The notes under the pieces: generated by a model
Databases searched by the model: none
What the model was told of the DNA's origin: nothing
Seen by the model: only the letters and a program-made list of their open reading frames with translations
Assembly (NCBI GenBank): GCA_002083615.1
Contig: MSXO01000011.1
Span: forward strand, 70,068 to 79,440
DNA: 9,373 bases
Direction: 5' to 3'
Source: Proteobacteria bacterium ST_bin11
GTDB lineage: Bacteria; Pseudomonadota; Gammaproteobacteria; Methylococcales; Methylomonadaceae
Position numbers and translations under genes: made by a program
In this document: positions 6,033-9,373 of the stretch, piece by piece
Position numbering within the stretch: position 1 is the stretch's first letter
Layout: each line of letters starts with the position of its first letter

Positions 6033-7898
6033 TCACTTTACTGAAATCAAACCTTTTTCCGAGTGAACAATATCACAATTGTAGAGAAGCTCGGTGTAGA
6101 TTCTCGAAGCATTTTCAACGTAGAGAATGACTTCGGCCATCTGTTCGTAGGAAAGCTTGTGGATTTTGTCAAAACCGTTCAAGGTAAACCATTCACAAAT
6201 GGAACCAGGCAGAAAGAACAATCGAGTCAAATCGTTGACCCAATGAGCAATAACACTGTTGTTGTAGTCGTACCATAGTGTCGCAACGGCATTCTTGCTG
6301 CGAAAGTCCACCAGTGAAATCCCTGTTCTACAGGCAACTCCCGTGCTAAAGCAACGTTGGCTGTCGTCGGAGAGCTCTTCGTAGACGGGCTTGTCGTCTA
6401 GACCTTTGTACGTTTTAAACACGGAAAGCCACTCGACCAAGGAAGTTTTGTCCTTGTAGATGGAAGAGAACTTGTCGACGCACTGAAGCTTGAGATTCAA
6501 CCAGAGGTAGCAGGCGTTGACAAACGGAAAGCCCGCCTTCCATCGACGACCATTTTCAACGATTGTCGACGCATTGATGAGCACTTCGACAAAACAATCG
6601 CCAAAAACATCGTCGGGCAGCTCTTTGAGCATAGACTGCGCAATGCCCATCAGCATGTTGTAGACAGAGGGTTCCAGGTGAGAGTCGCACAACTTGTAGT
6701 TCTTGCGAATCAAGGCGATGCGCTTTGTATCTCGAATGTCAAGTTCGGCATTCTTCGTTGAAATGTAGGCCGACTCAAGATCATCGCATTCATTCTCTTC
6801 ATCGTCTTTCATGAGTTTCAGGCGAAGTTCCTCGTATTCTTCGTCGTCGTTGGCTTCAAGTGAAGTACTTACATCCGAATCGTTGTCGTCGTCGCTTTCG
6901 CTTTCGTCGTCGTCTTTGTAGATAAGCTGTCCGACAACACCATCCTGTGGAATGACATCGATCTTCGAAACACCCGAAAAATCGTCGTTAGAACTGGAGG
7001 CAAGTTCAATGAGAAGGTCTTTGTTGCGCGTCTTGCTTCGGACGCGAGCTGAAGCATCAGAGTCCGAAGAAATATCATCGTAGTCTTCTTCATCGTCAGA
7101 ACCACTTTCATCATAGGACTCTTCGTCGTCGTCGCAAATGAAGTCTAGATCCTCGGCGGTCGGCTCTTCGTTAGCAGAGTCACCTTCATCCACGTCAGAA
7201 CTGTCTAGGTTGCGAGCAGTTTCCTCGGCTAGACGCTCTCCTTCAGAAAGTTCCGCAGATCCACTGTCATCGCTGTCGTTGTTGCTCTCTTCCTTGGGAA
7301 AGTCCAATCGACTTTTGGGTTTTTGCTGTGACCGCTTTCTCTTCGTCTTTGTTTCGCCGTTATCTTCGCTTGACGTGGTAGAAGAGGACGACGACGACGA
7401 TTTACCACGATTCGTGCGTTTTCTTGAAGCTGCATTCGCCATCGCATTGGCTTTTGCCTGTGCTAACGCAAATTCGCTCACTGGAGGTGCCAATGAAGAC
7501 ATAGAAACCTTTCTTGACGTCGGCGCGGATTGAGCCGCAGCTTCGAGTTTCTTCGCCTCTTCCATCTTCGTTTCGTATTCACTAAACAGTTCGACACTGG
7601 ACTTTGAATTCTTCGAAAGAAACGCGGACATCACATGCTTTGGAAGAGCAGGCATGACCGGCAAAGGTTGCACTGAAGGAGGCGACGAAGGAGGAGGCTT
7701 AAACGACAACACCATCTTCTTCGGAGATCTCGGCTTGACTGCACTCGACGAATAATGTTCAACCTTTTCCGTTGCAACTATCTTGCGTTCACCATTGTTC
7801 GTTTGCTGTGAAGGAGGTCTTAGATCGTTCTGTGGGATAAGCTGAGAAAGGTGGCGCACTCTATCTGAAAGAGCGGAATTCAATAGGGGATGCGTCAT
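6033..7898 (-). CDS. Large acidic/serine-rich protein with a folded C-terminal domain (621 aa)
   Basis: I do not recognise the family. Residues 1-150 are low in order, with Pro/Ser stretches (67-82) and an Ala-rich helix (142-157). A basic cluster at 159-166, a serine run (167-173) and KTKRKRSQQKPKSR (184-197) give a probable bipartite nuclear localisation signal. Residues 203-285 and 329-373 are very rich in Asp, Glu and Ser with many S-x-x-D/E sites of the casein kinase 2 type. The C-terminal 233 residues (389-621) are of ordinary composition, rich in W, Y, F and C, and clearly folded. An in-frame TTG at 7967 would add 23 residues; the ATG at 7898 is preferred because a TATTTAAA box (7921-7928) lies just upstream and would otherwise be coding. 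The layout (disordered acidic arm plus compact domain) fits a nuclear regulatory or tegument-like protein, but that is inference. Confidence 0.82.
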   Translation of the reverse strand: MTHPLLNSALSDRVRHLSQLIPQNDLRPPSQQTNNGERKIVATEKVEHYSSSAVKPRSPKKMVLSFKPPPSSPPSVQPLPVMPALPKHVMSAFLSKNSKSSVELFSEYETKMEEAKKLEAAAQSAPTSRKVSMSSLAPPVSEFALAQAKANAMANAASRKRTNRGKSSSSSSSTTSSEDNGETKTKRKRSQQKPKSRLDFPKEESNNDSDDSGSAELSEGERLAEETARNLDSSDVDEGDSANEEPTAEDLDFICDDDEESYDESGSDDEEDYDDISSDSDASARVRSKTRNKDLLIELASSSNDDFSGVSKIDVIPQDGVVGQLIYKDDDESESDDDNDSDVSTSLEANDDEEYEELRLKLMKDDEENECDDLESAYISTKNAELDIRDTKRIALIRKNYKLCDSHLEPSVYNMLMGIAQSMLKELPDDVFGDCFVEVLINASTIVENGRRWKAGFPFVNACYLWLNLKLQCVDKFSSIYKDKTSLVEWLSVFKTYKGLDDKPVYEELSDDSQRCFSTGVACRTGISLVDFRSKNAVATLWYDYNNSVIAHWVNDLTRLFFLPGSICEWFTLNGFDKIHKLSYEQMAEVILYVENASRIYTELLYNCDIVHSEKGLISVK

Positions 7899-8036
7899 CG
7901 CAAAGTCGTCGTCGTCGAATTTTAAATAGCCCAACGAGAGAGGAGAGAAAAAAAAACAAATAAGCAAGAAGAAGGAAACGCTAAAAAAAATCTTTATTTT
8001 TCCCTCTTATTTATTCGCCAAGAGAGAAAATTTAAA
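7899..8036. promoter_or_regulatory. Divergent promoter region
   Basis: These 138 bases separate two genes pointing away from each other. Toward the minus-strand gene lie a T9-CTCTCCTCTCG element (7935-7957) and TATTTAAA (7921-7928 on the minus strand), which is 22 bases before the ATG. Toward the plus-strand gene lie an A8 run (7983-7990), T-rich sequence and TTTAAA directly against the ATG. No open frame starting with ATG is evident inside. Confidence 0.6.
7921..7928 (-). promoter_or_regulatory. TATA-like box (TATTTAAA)
   Basis: It reads TATTTAAA on the minus strand, 22 bases before the ATG at 7898 and just after the T9-CTCTC element. If it acts as a TATA box, the leader would be nearly absent or translation would start at a later ATG; the element could also serve as an initiator-type site. 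Confidence 0.4.
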
Positions 8037-8600
8037 ATGGCTTCTTCATCTTCATCGTCTTCTTGCGAAAAACGCGCAGCGATGCTAAAAGCCCAGAGAC
8101 AAGAAGCTGAACGCTACATGAAACACTATGGAGCACTCGTTAAATTGAACGAAGTTCACTCTGAACCATCGACGCGAGACACTCTAAGGGAATTCAAGGC
8201 AAGATCAATCAATCCAAACTGGGACAACTACGATCCAATGGACTTCCAAAGGTCGCGCACACAAAGATTTCCCATCGACGACGAAGATGGAAAATCCCTG
8301 GAGACACTTAACGCTCGCGCTGTACAAATCGTTGACAAACTCAAACTGACGTCGTGGTTCGACAAGGAACTTTCGCTCGAATCGATGGAGAAGAACAGCG
8401 AAGGCCTGTTCAAACCAGATCACCTGGCCAGAGCGTCTTTTACTCGAGACGACTTCCCCGGTGTCACCTTCGACGTCTACACTGTTTACATCACAGAACT
8501 TCCACTCTACAAGTTATTTTTCATCGTCGCCCGCAGCGACGACAACAACATGAAGGTGCACGATTATTTCTTCTTTTACTGCAACGTCGACGAAGACTAG
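8037..8600 (+). CDS. Unknown protein with poly-serine N-terminus (187 aa)
   Basis: I do not recognise it. It starts MA plus seven serines and a cysteine. A charged helix (about residues 11-40) with heptad-like character follows, then an acidic and polar middle part. The C-terminal third has beta-strand character rich in aromatics (VTFDVYTVYITELPLYKLFF), ending in YFFFYCNVDED. There is no signal peptide, and no transmembrane span long enough to be convincing. The serine codons are mixed TCT/TCA/TCG, so the run is not a recent trinucleotide slippage. The ATG follows TTTAAA directly. The stop codon overlaps that of the opposite gene in a shared CTAG. Confidence 0.72.
   Translation: MASSSSSSSCEKRAAMLKAQRQEAERYMKHYGALVKLNEVHSEPSTRDTLREFKARSINPNWDNYDPMDFQRSRTQRFPIDDEDGKSLETLNARAVQIVDKLKLTSWFDKELSLESMEKNSEGLFKPDHLARASFTRDDFPGVTFDVYTVYITELPLYKLFFIVARSDDNNMKVHDYFFFYCNVDED
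8597..8600. other. Overlapping convergent stop codons (shared CTAG)
   Basis: The plus-strand TAG (8598-8600) and the minus-strand TAG (complement of 8597-8599) share the palindrome CTAG. The two genes overlap by three bases and have no intergenic space, so each transcript must run into the other gene. Confidence 0.8.
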
Positions 8601-9124
8601 GCTTTCTTGTAGCGACGTGAAACCGCCGACGATGTAGGCGCTTCGGATTTTGTTCTCGTCTTTCGGTTAATACGCTCGGTCGCCTTTCGTTCCCTGTTCA
8701 CAACGTACATGATGTCCAGAGATCTAGCTGAGGATTTTAGCGCTTTGCGACGTGATCGTTCGCCTCGAGACTTGTACACTGTGTCCACAATGGAAAAGGC
8801 AACGTCCTGCCCTTGAATGGGTCCAAGCATGCAAATGATATCGAATTTATTATGAACAACTAAATCCTCTGGATTACCCACCCTTTCTGCGTCGTCTTCG
8901 AGTCGCTTCAGCTGCTTAAAGGACTTGAATACCGAGACGTTCAAACTTCGGTCTTCACCAGTGTTCATGTAGCGACGAAGACGATAGGGATACATCGTCA
9001 CGGCCAACAACGTTCGGTTTTCCGTCTTCGACGATCGTTTGTGCAAGCCTTTTACGTAGCCAAGCAGGCACACAAACCAAAAGTAGTTCGTTCCAAGAAC
9101 GTCATCTTTATCGTTGGTCGTCAT
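8597..9124 (-). CDS. Unknown protein with basic C-terminal tail (175 aa)
   Basis: I do not recognise the family. The N-terminal part has an aromatic, hydrophobic stretch (NYFWFVCLLGYV, about residues 13-24) and then mixed sequence. Around residues 90-115 a strand-like segment reads DIICMLGPIQGQDVAFSIVDTVY. The last 55 residues are dense in Arg and Lys with serines, suggesting nuclear localisation or nucleic-acid binding. The first in-frame ATG is at 9124. The frame is open back to a stop at 9194-9196, so a TTG start at 9157 or an upstream exon cannot be excluded. Forty-six bases separate the ATG from the stop of the preceding minus-strand gene. Confidence 0.65.
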   Translation of the reverse strand: MTTNDKDDVLGTNYFWFVCLLGYVKGLHKRSSKTENRTLLAVTMYPYRLRRYMNTGEDRSLNVSVFKSFKQLKRLEDDAERVGNPEDLVVHNKFDIICMLGPIQGQDVAFSIVDTVYKSRGERSRRKALKSSARSLDIMYVVNRERKATERINRKTRTKSEAPTSSAVSRRYKKA

Positions 9125-9170
9125 ACGATGGACATCTGGCGGCGAACTGTGAACCAACGAACAAAAGTCG

Positions 9171-9373
9171 CTAGAAATTATGCTTGTCTTTGTCTACATG
9201 CATCCTACGCAAGTAGCTTTGCTGATGACTCTGCGTGCTGATGCTCGACTGACAATAGGAACGCAGCTCCTTTAGGGTTTTGGCGTTTTCCACGATCTTC
9301 GCAAAGACCGTGTGTAGGCGTTTCATTGGCGGTGCGTTATTGGATTTTTGCGCGGCCGCTCTCGTCTTATTCA
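9171..9373 (-). CDS. C-terminal end of a minus-strand gene cut by the window edge (66 aa visible)
   Basis: The frame is open from the right edge of the window to a TAG at 9171-9173. The visible part is basic and polar. A helix-like segment reads MKRLHTVFAKIVENAKTLKELRSYC, followed by a Ser/Gln-rich stretch and a charged end (HVDKDKHNF). An internal ATG at 9326 could start a 51-residue protein, but the frame is also open upstream of it. The most likely reading is the 3' end of a longer gene in tandem with the one at 9124. No family is recognised. Confidence 0.5.
   Translation of the reverse strand, partial: NKTRAAAQKSNNAPPMKRLHTVFAKIVENAKTLKELRSYCQSSISTQSHQQSYLRRMHVDKDKHNF

Noticed and set aside
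7138..7533. Plus-strand frame of 131 codons rich in Ser and Leu
   Set aside because: It is the mirror of the Asp/Glu/Ser-rich part of the minus-strand gene; its composition comes from GTC/TCG/TCT repeats on the opposite strand.
8037..8070. Poly-serine run as a trinucleotide microsatellite
   Set aside because: The codons are mixed TCT, TCA and TCG, so it is a coding preference rather than a simple repeat.
1..9373. CRISPR arrays, tRNA or rRNA genes, insertion sequences
   Set aside because: No direct-repeat array, cloverleaf-like segment or transposase motif was seen on either strand.

Overview
This window looks like part of a large double-stranded DNA virus of a eukaryote, in the herpesvirus-like branch (Duplodnaviria). 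The anchor is the plus-strand reading frame at 2978-4363. It carries the Walker B box of the herpesvirus packaging ATPase (terminase large subunit, HSV UL15 family) followed by all three acidic residues of its RNase H-like nuclease. The frame has no start of its own and opens directly behind a textbook 3' splice site: a TACTAAC branch box, a pyrimidine tract and AG. The host therefore has a spliceosome. I cannot tell from this window whether the virus is an invertebrate (malacoherpesvirus-like) herpesvirus, a mirusvirus-like plankton virus or an unsampled relative.

Layout. Position 18-1328 (+) encodes a MYND zinc-finger protein. Next come three tandem minus-strand genes: 2833-2435, a ubiquitin-fold protein resembling elongin B; 2380-1847, a five-span membrane protein resembling TspO/TSPO; and 1780-1358, a small single-span membrane protein. 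The terminase exon (2978-4363, +) is followed by 4435-5055 (+), which resembles a deoxynucleoside monophosphate kinase without its P-loop. Two minus-strand genes follow: 5982-5080, a basic-tailed protein with three SUMO-type motifs, and 7898-6033, a long acidic/serine-rich protein with a folded C-terminal domain. A divergent promoter region (7899-8036) separates the latter from an unknown plus-strand gene (8037-8600). That gene meets an unknown basic minus-strand gene (9124-8597) stop-to-stop. The 3' end of one more minus-strand gene runs off the right edge (9373-9171).

Coding density is very high, and no stretch over 150 bases lacks a gene. Intergenic DNA is marked by A or T runs of 6-11 bases. 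Four minus-strand genes share an upstream element, a T9-11 run followed by C and a TCTCGAG-like tail, which probably belongs to the promoter. The packaging exon is core virion machinery. The MYND, elongin-B-like and TSPO-like proteins look like host-interaction functions acquired from a eukaryote. Exon 1 of the terminase, with the Walker A box, is not in the window. The intron therefore probably spans at least the MYND gene and the three minus-strand genes, which recalls the herpesvirus UL15 gene, whose intron holds opposite-strand genes.
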